From Isochrysis galbana (lineage: Eukaryota > Haptophyta > Isochrysidales > Isochrysidaceae): 64,000 bases of DNA. The notes under the pieces were generated by a model. The model worked only from the letters and a program-made list of their open reading frames with translations, had not been told where the DNA came from and ran no database searches. Every line of letters starts with the position of its first letter. The stretch's first letter is position 1. The translations under genes and the position numbers were made by a program. Where the stretch lies: contig CM030941.1 in the NCBI GenBank assembly GCA_018136815.1, positions 3,851,432 through 3,915,431 of the forward strand, given 5' to 3'. Positions 51,616-64,000 of this stretch are shown here, piece by piece.

Positions 51616-53367
51616 GGCGAGCTGGCTGAGGCAGAGGGGCTCCTTTGCGAGGTACTCAAGGCGGCGCGCGAGGTGCTGGGAGCGCGGCACCCGGACACGA
51701 TGGCCTCAATGAACAACCTGGCGGCGGTGCTTAGCGCTCAGGGCAAGCTGGCTGAGGCGGAGAGGCTCCATCGCGAGGTGCTCGAGGCGATGGGCAAGAT
51801 ACAGGGAGCGCGGCACCCGGACACGATGATGTCAATGAACAACCTGGCGGTGGAGCTGAGCGCTCAGGGCAAGCTGGCTGACGCGGAGAGGCTCCATCGC
51901 GAGACGTGGAAGGCGATGTGTGAGGTGCTGGGAGCGGCGCACCCGTACACGATGGGCTCAAAGAGCAACCTGGCGAACGTGCTAAGCGCTCAGGGCAAGC
52001 TGGCCGAGGCGGAGGGGCTCCATCGCGAGGTGCTCGAGGCAATGCGCGAGGTGCTGGGAGCGCGGCACCCAAACACGCTGACCTCGATGGGCAACCTGGC
52101 GGTGGTGCTAAGCGATCAGGGCAAGCTGGCTGAGGCGGAGGGGCTCAATCGCGAGTTGCTCGAGGCGAGTTGCGAGGAAAGCGCGGCACCCGAAAACCCT
52201 GACCTCGATGGGCAACCTGGCGGTGTTGCTGAGCGATCAGGGCAAGCTGAGGGGCTCCATCGCGAGGAGCTCGAGGCGACGCGCGAGGTGCTGGGAACGC
52301 GGCACCCGGAAACGCTGACCTCGATGGGCAACCTGGCGAGCGTGCTGCACAAACAGGGCAAGCTGGCTGAGGCGGAGGGGCTCAATCACGAGGTGCTCGA
52401 GGCGATGCGCGAAGACGGGGAGCGCGGCACCCAAACACGCTGACCTCGATGTGCCGCCTGGCGGGCGTGCTGCATGATCAGGGCAAGCTGGCTGAGGCGG
52501 GGGGACTCTATCGCGAGATGCTCGAGGCGACGCGCGAGGTGCTGGGAGCGCGGCACCCGAACACGCTGGCCTCAATGAACAACGTGGCGCTGGTGCTGCG
52601 CGATCAGGGCAAGCTTCTCGAGGCAGAGGAGTTACTCCGGCATGCTTGCTCAGCCAGGTGTGAGATGTTCGGTGAGGATCACCCTCAATCCTTGCGGTCA
52701 AAGGCTGGGCTGGGGTCAATTCTACATGATTTGGGACGATTGTATGAATCGGAAACGTTCATCCGCGAAGCCTTGACAGCGTCAGACGCTCGGCGAGCGG
52801 CATCCGGATACTCTCACATCGGTGCGCTGCTTGGCAGAGGTCCTTCAAGCACAGCGCAGGCTTGTCGAGGGCGAAGCACTCCTGACGACGACAGTCGCTG
52901 CGACGCACGAAGTGCTTGGTGAACGACTTCCCGCACTTCTGATGTGTAAGTGCAACCAAGCCAGCTGCCTTCTCGCCCTTGGCAAGGTGGATGAGGCGTT
53001 TTCGCTCAGCACTGCCACTCTTGAGACCATGGGGAGCTGCCTGGGTGAGAGGCACCCCTCGACCCTCCGCATGCAAGGCGTATTGGCTGATGTTCTCCGA
53101 GCTAGACGGCGGCTTGACAAGGCATGGCACATGGTGTCAGCCTCCCTAGAGGTGCTCTGGCAAGTGCGGCTGGAGAGGCATGTGTGGATCCACGAGCATC
53201 GTACTGTGCGCGCCCACATTGCAATGCTTAGTCATGGACCGAATGTTGGAGAGGGTGCAGAGACCGTTGAAGATGTAGTGCACGATATGCGCCTCACTCT
53301 TGGCATGGATCACTTCCTCACCCGTCGGTTTGAAACGGTTTCGCAGGAGTTTGCGGCATGTGGTTGA
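51616..53367 (+). pseudogene. continuation of the TPR array, broken by frameshifts
   Basis: Downstream of the stop the same frame continues with about six 42-residue TPRs of consensus GARHPDTLTSMNNLAVVLSD then QGKLAEAEGLHREVLEA. Compared with the consensus DNA unit, about 5 nt are missing near 52177 and 10 nt near 52245 (together in frame), 1 nt is missing near 52415, and the frame changes again near 52790. The last readable part (LAEVLQAQRRLVEGEALLTT.., ending RRFETVSQEFAACG at 53367) is more diverged but clearly the C-terminus. Either the gene has decayed or the assembly has errors in this repeat-rich stretch; with the TAG and three shifts, decay is more likely. Confidence 0.7.
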
Positions 53368-53685
53368 TTATGCTTGAGTACCTGTGCGTGTGTTGGATGG
53401 ATAGTGCATGGGACGATGTGACGGAGAAGAATGCGCCGTCGTCTTTCCACCGTGTACTCTTCCTACGTGTAATTGCTAAGTGATTAATGCATTATTGATT
53501 TTAGATGTAGCTGCTAGCTCTTCGGAACGCTCCAGCCCTGTGCTCTCTCCCACCACGGCCCCGGTGGGGTCCGTCGCGAGGTCGTTTGCCTTCATTTGGT
53601 ACCCCTCGTTTCCCAATACGCAATGCGTCGGTACAAAAAAATGTCTAGTATCTAAGCAAAGGCACCCACCTCACAGTGCTCAACC
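53368..53685. other. intergenic
   Basis: 3' flank of the TPR gene; base composition becomes AT-richer after 53460. No feature. Confidence 0.4.
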
Positions 53686-54328
53686 ATGTCTACAAATGGA
53701 ATGGCGGCTGATGATTTAGTACGCAAGCGATTGCAATGGATCATAAAAAAAATGGACGAGAACTTTAAAAAATTCATCTTACCTCTCTTTCCGCCATATG
53801 GCACTTCTAAATCTGCCATGCAGGTTATTGCGGAAGCATTGGACAGCATCAGTCCGCCGTCGATCCCGGGGGGGGGCAACAACTCCATGAGGAGGCTGCT
53901 TGAGACGAACCCAAATTTGTTCACGTACACTTTCGAATGTAAGTCCATATTCAGATCATTCGATTTCAAGCACAAGACGAACATTCAAGACACCTTACAT
54001 GCCATTTGCGAGAACGATAAACCATGTCACACTGGTTTATATGATACACACTCTCTTGAGCAAGAAGTTCACTGCGAACACAATCATCAATATGAGTCGT
54101 GATGATCTGCTTCGTACAATCAAAGCTTATGTCGATTCGGAATTAATTCCCCACCTCCAAGAATTGCTAAAAGGTGTCGATTCGTGTTCAGCTCCCCAAG
54201 TAAAGATTGAGAACAAAAGGCCGCTTATCGATTCGGGTTCAGCTCCCGTAAAGATTGAACCCCCAGGGCCCAGCAACATCAAATACAAAAAAGCTCGGTC
54301 CCAGGACACCGGGTCGAGCTCACAATGA
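53686..54328 (+). CDS. AT-richer unknown ORF pair, frame change near 53940
   Basis: ATG 53686 opens MSTNGMAADDLVRKRLQWII then KKMDENFKKFILPLFPPY and continues to a stop at 54102. From about 53957 a second frame (ISSTRRTFKTPYMPFARTIN, then LLSKKFTANTIINMSRDDLL and IENKRPLIDSGSAPVKIEPP) looks like the true continuation to 54328. A gtaagt..attcag segment of only 16 nt at 53939-53954 would join them in frame as a micro-intron; a simple frameshift is the alternative. Residue and codon use (Lys, Ile, Asn rich) differ from the GC-rich neighbours, suggesting foreign or transposon origin. No family recognised. It lies just upstream of a truncated LINE but need not belong to it. Confidence 0.4.
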
Positions 54329-54647
54329 GGGCGCTCCTGCCGAGCGAGTCCACCGCTTGGCGATGGAGTTGTACTCTCCGCAGTCAATGGGTCCGCCGCC
54401 GTCGTCCCTCCTCGGAGTGCTCTCCATGTGCCGTGCCACACCTAACGTCTACTGGGAGGGTCGCGTCCCCGCGTTTGTGGAGCGGTGCCTTGGCTCGCGG
54501 GCCATCACGCGCGATTGGGGCGGCCACGTCATGCGTGACGAGGAGGCCGCTGGAAGTGCGCGCGTTTTCTTTTCATCGAGGGGGGCACGCCCCCCCCCAC
54601 TGTTCAATGTCATTGGATAAACAGGAAGCATGTGACGTGGTACGTGA
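54329..54647 (+). other. open reading frame remnant before the LINE
   Basis: A plus frame reads ERVHRLAMELYSPQSMGPPP then LLGVLSMCRATPNVYWEGRV and AFVERCLGSRAITRDWGGHV, stopping at 54618-54620. Composition is GC-rich and protein-like, unlike the ORF before it. No family recognised; it may be an exon or an unrelated element interrupted by the LINE insertion. Confidence 0.35.
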
Positions 54648-57152
54648 GCGCCTTTCACTTTGTTCCGTCTGGCGATCGATTGGGAGAAAGCTTTCGATAG
54701 AGTCAGCTGGGATTACTACCATAGAGCGCTGCAGGCATTGGGCTTCGGCCCGGGTTACTCTAGATGGCTAGCGCTTTTGACAAACGTGGACTCCCTCCCG
54801 ACCAGATGGATCAAGGCGAACGGGAAACGTAGCAATCCCTTCACTATACACTGCGGCATGCCTCAAGGGTGTCCGCTATCGCCCCTTGCTTTCCTCTTAG
54901 TGGCCGAAGGCCTTACGCGACTAGTAAACGCCGACTCTGAAATGAGGGGAATCACGATAGGACCTAGAGAGCTAAGACTCACGCAGTTCGCAGACGACAC
55001 ACAAATTCTAGCCGACTCCTTCGAGTCGTTGGAAAAGGCGATGCAATTATTAGAAATTTACGCAGCGGCCACCGGGGCTAGAGTTAATAAAAGGAAGAGT
55101 GTACTGATACGCATGGGATCACTTTTAGGGGCGCGTGTCCCCGACACGCTAGCCTACCTCAAAACTCTCGGCGAAGGCGAGTATACCACCATCCTAGGAG
55201 CGCCCTTCTGGGAAGGACCCGACAACGATACCTTCTGGGAAAAGCTCTACGCTAAGCTCAAAAAGAAAGTCGCCGCATGGAAATGTGTTCAGAGCCTTTC
55301 GATACACGGGAGGACACTACTAGCGAACTTTATTATATACGGTACGCCGAGATACTGGTTATCTACTTCTACCCCCCCGGCATGGTTCATGGAAGCCATC
55401 GACTCGGACGTTCAGGCGATTCTATGGGACAGGTCCCCCCGGCTACAGGCTGATGAGCTAGGCTCATCGCAAAACAGCAGAAGATGGATAACGTACCCGA
55501 CGTACCCGAGAGTGGGGACGATCGAGGACGGGCCCCTTCTGGGGATCGGATTACTCCCTATCAAAGAGCACACGCGAGCGCTCCAAGCGATATGGATGGT
55601 CAGGTATCTTAACCCGTCACAGGCGGAATGGAAAACTGTATTGGACCAATGGTTCTGCCGTACCCCGCTGGGGAGAGCAGCGGTCTTCTCGAAAGTCGAC
55701 GCCAAAAGCCTCACGGCTAGTATCCATGGCAACAACACGCTCCCGACCTTTCGGAAGCTAGCACTTGAAAACTTCAGAAAACTCAAATTCCTAAGGGAGA
55801 CCGACACACGGGAAGGGGCCCAGGGCTCCCCGATATGGCACAATCTCTTTCACAAGCCTCCGGCGATTCACCATTCACACAGATCGAAATGGGAGTCTTT
55901 ACAGACAGTCATCGTTCACAATACCGTCAACCCGAGCACGGGGGTTATATACACTACGGAGGAATGCATGGCATACTTGCCGGAAGGAGAGCGTTGGGTA
56001 CGCCATAAAGGCAACTATATATCGGCAGTCCCCTTGCTCAGGTCGTGGGAAAAGATATCTGAATGGGCCGGATCCAAGCTTATACACGCCACCGCTAATT
56101 ATATAGACCTTCTCAAAAAACAAGCGAAGTCCCCTCCCTTGGCTCCGGAGGAGCACGAGTTGACCCCCCAAGAAGATCCGGACGCACACGACGTAGGAGA
56201 CATTCTAGTTGACAAGGAACATCGTTACTATATGCGCCGGAATGGCGACTATCACGTAGTTCAGCTTAACGTTATGGGAGAGCCCCATGTCCATGAGAGG
56301 GCCAACCCACAGCCAACTCCGGACGACTTATACACTCCGCTGAAATGGGGCAGAGCATACGACGGCCCGGCCGAGATGGCGTATCCGATTCCACAAGAAT
56401 ACGCATGCAAAGACGCGCATAAATCCCTGGAGGATGTTAACGTCAAGGCGCTGACTAAAGCTTTTCTTGCAATGAGGAAAGCAAAGAAGCAAAAATCCAC
56501 ATTGAGGTGGGAAAAACGATTGCCGGACCTCTCCGGGAAATGGAAACAAGTATCTCAGCTATACAAATACAACTTTTTAACGCCAAGAGACTCATATATG
56601 CACTTCAAACACGTCCTGCATAGGAGAATAGCGACGGCGAACCGGTTCGCCGACGATCCGACGTGCCGCTTTTGCGGCGTAGCCCCTGACAGCTCTACCC
56701 ACATAGCCGCGTGCATCGCGACGGAGCCCATTTTCGAATTCATAGAAGGACTTCTGGGGATGAATCTAAGGCCGGGCTCTGAATTAGCACAGCGTCTCTT
56801 TTGCTACCAGGTAGACAGACCGCATCCCTCCTCGGGGTACCTAGGTATCCTAGCGTGGAGATACATCCTCACGGACTTTTACAACATTCAATATGGCAAC
56901 GCGGACGGTAGGTCCGTTAGGACTATCTTAAGAGCGATCTTTACGAGATACCACTTATTAGTAACGGCGAAGGCCGGGTTCTTCCAGAGGTTAAAAAAAC
57001 AACGAGAGAACATGGGGCTACACGCCCCGAGCAACAAACACATTCGTAAAATGATAAGCCCTCTATACACTATAGATAAGGATTTCAACCTAGAAGCATC
57101 CGGGGACCTCTTGCAGGCGGCGAGAGGCCTGGATATAAGGAACATTGCCTAG
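54648..57152 (+). mobile_element. 5'-truncated LINE (non-LTR retrotransposon) ORF2: RT core to C-terminus
   Basis: A continuous frame of about 834 codons after a TGA at 54645, with no ATG at its head. It starts inside the reverse transcriptase at motif A (LAIDWEKAFDRVSWDYYHRA) and continues with GMPQGCPLSPLAFLLVAEGL and the catalytic QFADDTQIL box. After the thumb region there is a long linker and a zinc-knuckle-like CRFCGVAPDSSTHIAACIAT near the C-terminus (C-x2-C-x8-H-x4-C, zf-RVT type). The apurinic-type endonuclease and RT fingers at the N-terminus are missing, the classic result of incomplete target-primed reverse transcription. The frame is intact over 2.5 kb and noticeably less GC-biased than host genes, so insertion is recent. 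A poly-A tail is not obvious; the 3' end may be near 57200-57450. Confidence 0.95.
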
Positions 57153-57720
57153 GGTAACCAGATCCCTAAGTAAGAATCACATCGGAACATGAATTAAGAT
57201 CTCACGTTATACCAATGAGAAGAGTCCGAATCGGAATTAGACCAAGAGGCGAGCCACAGTCTCCCACCCCCTTCTCTCCGACTCCCGGCCGAAGCAGCGC
57301 GCGCGGCCTCCCTGGAACCAGCTTCTCCGCTAAAAGAGGGAACTGGGGAAGGGGAAAGGGGGTTGTTAGGGGTTAAGGTTGGGTAGCAGGGAGGTACACT
57401 AGCAAACTGCCTCACGCCGTGCACGTAGCGGGAATTTTTAAGAAGATTTTTTTTCTGTTTTTTACATTGTTTTTCTCGGTTTTTTTTTCGACGGCAAAAA
57501 ACATACTGTTTTTGCTGTTTTATTTCTAAGTTCGACTGTGACTGTGTTTCAGCACATGTAGCATGTAGGCCAGAGCCACGTACATGGACCATGGAGCATG
57601 GAGTGCGGCCATAGGCGGCGCGACTCTCGGAACTCTAGGACGAGAGAAAACGCGGGAAACACACGGGGGGGGGGGCGGCGCTGAAGGGTGAAGTGCCCTA
57701 GCTAGGACGCTAGGACTTCA
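57153..57720. other. LINE 3' flank and intergenic
   Basis: Contains ATTTTTAAGAAGATTTTTTT near 57434, related to the GAATATTAAGAAG-poly-T motif at 27853. No gene seen. Confidence 0.35.
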
Positions 57721-57739
57721 CGACTTCACCCTGCCACCG

Positions 57740-57868
57740 AAAATCATGTCATATGTCTGTATAAATACTTTCATGGACCGGAATAGTCCTATACCTGAAT
57801 CGAAACTCATGTCATATACGCGTGTATAAATACTTATATGTACCGGAATAGTCCTATAGAACCGGAAT
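57740..57868. repeat. tandem duplication, ~62-bp unit x2
   Basis: CTCATGTCATAT..GTGTATAAATACTT followed by ACCGGAATAGTCCTATA occurs twice (starting near 57744 and 57808). Each unit has a TATAAATA box-like stretch; whether this is a promoter is unknown. Confidence 0.75.
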
Positions 57869-57875
57869 GGAGAGG

Positions 57876-58099
<224 letters not shown>

Positions 58100-58219
58100 C
58101 CTCCTCCCCCGTCTTCCCGCGGGACGCGAGCCAGGCGGCGCCTCGTCGAGCAACTCGCCCCCCCCCCCCCCCCCTTCCGTTTCCCTCTCTTGCCTCTCTC
58201 GCCCTCGGGCTGCGGCGCG

Positions 58220-60828
<2,609 letters not shown>

Positions 60829-61701
60829 TCACAACCATGCGTATCCAAACTCTATTCTCCCAAGGGTAAGGCCGTTGGCTTACATTTCGGCCACATTGCT
60901 ATGGGCGGTGAGAAGGCAGGTGCCGACCAAAACTCTTACTCACCCTCAGCATCAACGCTCCCATCACGCCGGCTCGCGCTCATGCGTGCGCACATCTAGT
61001 GTAGAGGCCCACGTTTGCAGCGTGTAGCGCACGCGGCTGAGCATTGTCTCCAGCTGACACACATCTAGAAAACCTCTTGAAGGCCGCTATGCCTACTATC
61101 TACTATTGATATGCACGTCCCCTCACGGGGAGGCAGAGGCCATCACCCTTGTCCCTCTTCTTCCCCTTCACCCCCCCCCGGAGTCCTTTGTCCTCGGTGT
61201 TGGGTTGTGTGGCCCATGCCCAATGTGCACTACGTTGGGCCACTACGTTGGGCCATGCGCAAAGGGGGCGCGGGCGTGCAGCGCGATGGCGGCCCGTTTC
61301 GCTAGAGTAGTGTTGTGCAACTATACTCAAAACTATTGTTACAGTTTGACCTATGGAGCGTGCCGCGACCGCTCCCGAGCCCAGGCCACCCTCGCCACTG
61401 CGCCCCACCTGGGACGCCCCACGCCGCCGAGGCGGCTCGTCAGAGAGCCCCCTCAAAGCCGCCATCCAGCAATAGTTACAAAGCCCCTGTTTGACCGCCC
61501 TACTTGTAGGCATCTTCAAGAGTTATTTTTTCTATTCATATTTGCCGTGACGTTTTACCGTAGTTCTTCGTCTTCCATCCTCACTTTCATCGATCGCACA
61601 TAGTACAAAGCAATCGCATCATTGCTGATGCTCATCGGACGAACAGCTGCATTTGACCTCATCTTAGGCTGCTTTGCAGACTCTCCTTGTCATAGACGAC
61701 A
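60829..61701. other. intergenic with dispersed repeat piece
   Basis: 3' flank of SRP54. 61335-61430 matches 17275-17375 (ACTATTGTTA.AGTTTGA..GGAGCGTGCCGCGACCGCTC), and the following GGCGGCTCGTCAGAGAGCCC resembles 21260-21285. No gene recognised. Confidence 0.45.
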
Positions 61702-63805
61702 TCAACTCACCCCCTCCCACCTACCAAGGCCGAGCACGCCAAGGGGCGCTCGCAGCCTCGCGTTCTCCTCGCGCAGCGCCGCGTTGTCCTCTCGTAGGCG
61801 GGCGATCTCTTCACGGCCCTCCACGAGCATCTGACGCACCTGGAAGAGACGGGGTTGGACACATCATGATGCGGTGAGTATTCGTTCAAGACAGCTGACG
61901 ATTCTGACAGCTGGGATGACTTTGAACACGAATGCAAACCTCTAGGAGCCACACTGGTGATTGGTGGGGCGAGAGATAGTGTTGTTCTTGAGAACGGATG
62001 CTTGAGAAAGGTGAAGCAGGCGGCCTGCCGAAACGCTCACCTCATGTCGCTGTGACTCAAGCCCTCGGATGAGTTCCACTTGCATTGCTCGCATCTCCTC
62101 GCGCAGAGTCGCGCGCAATTCGAGCATCGCGCCATCGATCGCGGCGAGTGCAGCTGTTGAGAGGACCCCTCTGCCCCCACCAACTGTGCCCGTGGAGCCG
62201 TCTCTGCTGCTGATGGGCGTCGAGTCGTGTGGCGCTCGGGCCCCGTCCCAGCCTCGCCCCACGTCTGGTGTTCCGGTCCTCAGGGACACCGAGGTGCGTG
62301 AGCGGCAGCTCGAGGTCGGTGGGAGTGGTGCAGCCCTATGCTCTGCAACCTTAGGAGTCGCTATATCGGTGACCAGGTCGGTGTCGGAAGCAGATGCGTC
62401 TTCTACCCCCGAAGTTCCGGCTGCACTTGGTGCAGCCTCTGTGGCGGATGCAGTGGGCACAGCTATCTTGGCCCCGCCACCCTCTTTGTTGTCCTGCGCT
62501 GTGCAATCCGCACGGGGCGGCCCGTCGTTGTCACAGTTCACAGGAGCGACTGCATGAACTGCGTTGCACGTCGGGTGCCGCTCTGCAATGGGCGAGGCAA
62601 ACGCCTGGCTGGAATAGTCGGGCTCGGATGGTAGGTGCCGCGCGACCGATGGCGACGGGCCGCGAAATTGATCAGCATTGGCAGAAGTGGAAGTGCTCAC
62701 AGTGGCCGACGCTGCCATGACCGGTGACCGCGTTGACACATTCTCATCGGCAGTGAGTTCAGGGGCGGCCCGATCTGAGGAGCCCGACGTGCTTGTCGCC
62801 GGTGCCTCGCCAGGCCCACCACCCCCCAACTGCTTCTGGAAGGCGAGCGCAGTGATGGGAGCCTCATGGGCTGCACGCACCCATAGCGGCTCGTCAGAGA
62901 GGGAGCGCAGATCGTATACTCGAATCTACGGGGCAGGGGTACATGGAATGTTGCTGGCAGACAAGGACAAACATGGCGGAGCATATGGGAGTGCGCCAAC
63001 GCAAAGGCGTACAGCCAGTGAGATTTCGTCGCTGCCAAGACGGCGCGTGAGTTCGCGGCAAGTGGCGAACCTGGCCCTCCGAAGTGCCACACGCGATGTG
63101 CAAGCCGTCCGGCGCAAAGGTGAGCGAGGTGATGGGGCTGCTGTCGGCCACGATAGTGCGCACGACAGCGTGGCGTGTGGAATCGTAGAAGAGCACCTGG
63201 CCGTCCGCCGCAGCCGAGACAAGTAGGTGGTGGTTCACCTTGGACCATGCGACGCCACAGCATGCAGCAGTGTGAGAACAGAATTTATGCAACAGCGTGC
63301 CAATGGGAAGCTTCGTCGGGGCTGCAGGATCGCGCGACGGTGTCATGTCCCAGAGCGACACCACGCCGTCATCGCTAGCTGCCGCCAACTTGGAAGGATG
63401 GAACGGCGACCAGTGCACGCCGCGGACCGCACAGCCAGCGGCGGCGGGTGCGCGGCAGACGGCCGAGACTGAGCCTTGGACGCGATGGACGAGCACGTCG
63501 CCGAGCGCCGAGGCCGACGCGACGTGCACTTCCGAAGGACTCCAGGAGAGCGCGCACACTCCCGAGCGTTGACCGCGAAGCGTCAGCGCGTGCTCGCGCT
63601 TTTGCAGGTCAAAGATGCGGACAAGGGCGTCGGCCGATCCCGAGGCAAGGTAGCGCGAGGCCGGGCTCCACGTGAGTGCAAGAACCGGGATCGGCTGCAC
63701 TGGGCCGCTCCTGGCAGCCGGCGGCACAGGACGCAGGGTATCGAAGAGCGCTCCGTCGGGCTCAGAAAGAACGATTGAGCCATCGAGTGAGCCCGACGCT
63801 AGTAC
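61702..63805 (-). CDS. NEDD1: NEDD1-like WD40 gamma-tubulin targeting protein, 5' end outside or unresolved
   Basis: Minus-strand exons 63805-63071, 62925-62041 and 61839-61702 join in frame (735, 885 and 138 nt), giving the last ~585 residues. The first carries WD40 repeats: VLASGSLDGSIVLSEPDGAL, YLASGSADALVRIFDLQKRE, KLAAASDDGVVSLWDMTPSR, LVSAAADGQVLFYDSTRHAV and LHIACGTSEGQ; the next begins IRVYDLRSLSDEPLWVRAAH-EAPITALAFQ, the last blade. A long low-complexity linker follows, then the helical C-terminus LELRATLREEMRAMQVELIR and VRQMLVEGREEIARLREDNA, the gamma-tubulin-binding region in animal and plant NEDD1. The protein recruits gamma-tubulin ring complexes to centrosomes, basal bodies or spindles. 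The first blade's start must lie upstream of the acceptor at 63806, possibly beyond the window end. Confidence 0.85.
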
Positions 63806-64000
63806 CTGTACCCGCACGAGGGGATGGAAAGGAGAGGGTGTTCAGCCGTGGCAAGCTGACTCTGGACTGCGAGCGCGTGAGCGATTGTGGTTTTCCGGTT
63901 TAGGCTTGGGACCCACGTGTCGAATGAGAAAGCGCTGGTCCAGTCAACATATTTAGTTTTGTGGGATAAGTCTTCCCGCTCCCGATGTGGAGGGCGTCAC
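63806..64000. other. upstream intron or partial exon of NEDD1-like gene
   Basis: On the minus strand this should hold the intron and perhaps the N-terminal exon of the NEDD1-like gene. One frame reads HKTKYVDWTSAFSFDTW before a GT, which is exon-like, but I cannot confirm it. Confidence 0.3.

Overview
The window is nuclear DNA of a microbial eukaryote, most likely a flagellated alga with a secondary plastid; a haptophyte-like or related chromist lineage is my best guess, but no marker fixes the species. Reasons: about a dozen genes are cut by short GT-AG introns (46 to about 400 bases) whose removal restores conserved proteins. One predicted plastid protein starts with an ER-type signal peptide, as in secondary plastids. 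Two ciliary or basal-body proteins (CFAP97-like and NEDD1-like) are present. Coding DNA is GC-rich, and the spaces between genes are full of poly-C, (CT)n/(GA)n tracts and transposon debris. No bacterial operons, tRNA, rRNA or CRISPR array were seen.

Layout. 1-4.2 kb: leukotriene A4 hydrolase / M1 aminopeptidase in 9 exons (+). 5.2-5.6 kb: minisatellite. 6.65-7.41 kb: MutT-type Nudix hydrolase (-). 7.4-9.8 kb: hairpin-rich element, a truncated hypothetical gene and an acidic hypothetical gene. 10.6-11.5 kb: CFAP97-like protein (+). 12.35-12.80 kb: a clean MITE with 22-bp inverted ends and a 6-bp target duplication. 14.0-15.4 kb: plastid-targeted DUF2358-like protein (-). 15.4-18.3 kb: microsatellites and degenerate repeats. 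18.3-20.65 kb: satellite array of about 204-bp units arranged as 409-bp dimers. 22.9-24.5 kb: D-cysteine desulfhydrase/ACC-deaminase-like PLP enzyme (-). 25.0-25.5 kb: unknown small gene (+). 25.8-30.4 kb: Cys-rich protein and transposon-like repeats. 31.1-32.8 kb: LpxA (+). 33.4-34.0 kb: partial oxygenase-like gene. 34.2-37.3 kb: nested transposon remnants (Ty3/gypsy pol, hAT, hairpin element). 37.9-40.5 kb: cation diffusion facilitator (+). 41.5-43.8 kb: KDM8/JMJD5-like JmjC protein (-). 44-46.3 kb: gypsy shard and dispersed elements. 46.5-48.0 kb: NIPA-type magnesium transporter (-), bracketed by inverted copies of one element. 50.1-53.4 kb: TIR-like/TPR protein with a broken repeat array. 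53.7-57.2 kb: AT-richer ORFs and a 5'-truncated LINE. 58.2-60.8 kb: SRP54 in 9 exons, preceded by (AG)109. 61.7-63.8 kb: NEDD1 homologue (-), cut by the window end.

The host genes are housekeeping and not arranged in pathways; neighbours are functionally unrelated, as expected for eukaryotic chromosomes. The recurring link between them is architectural: almost every start codon is preceded by a pyrimidine-rich, often poly-C or (CT)n, tract on the coding strand. The most interesting candidates are the myristoylation-motif/SH3-like/TIR-like/TPR protein (a possible innate-immunity-type receptor, now disrupted), the higher-order satellite, the cation transporter with two C-terminal dimerization domains and a 24-nt exon, and the hairpin-array and MITE families.
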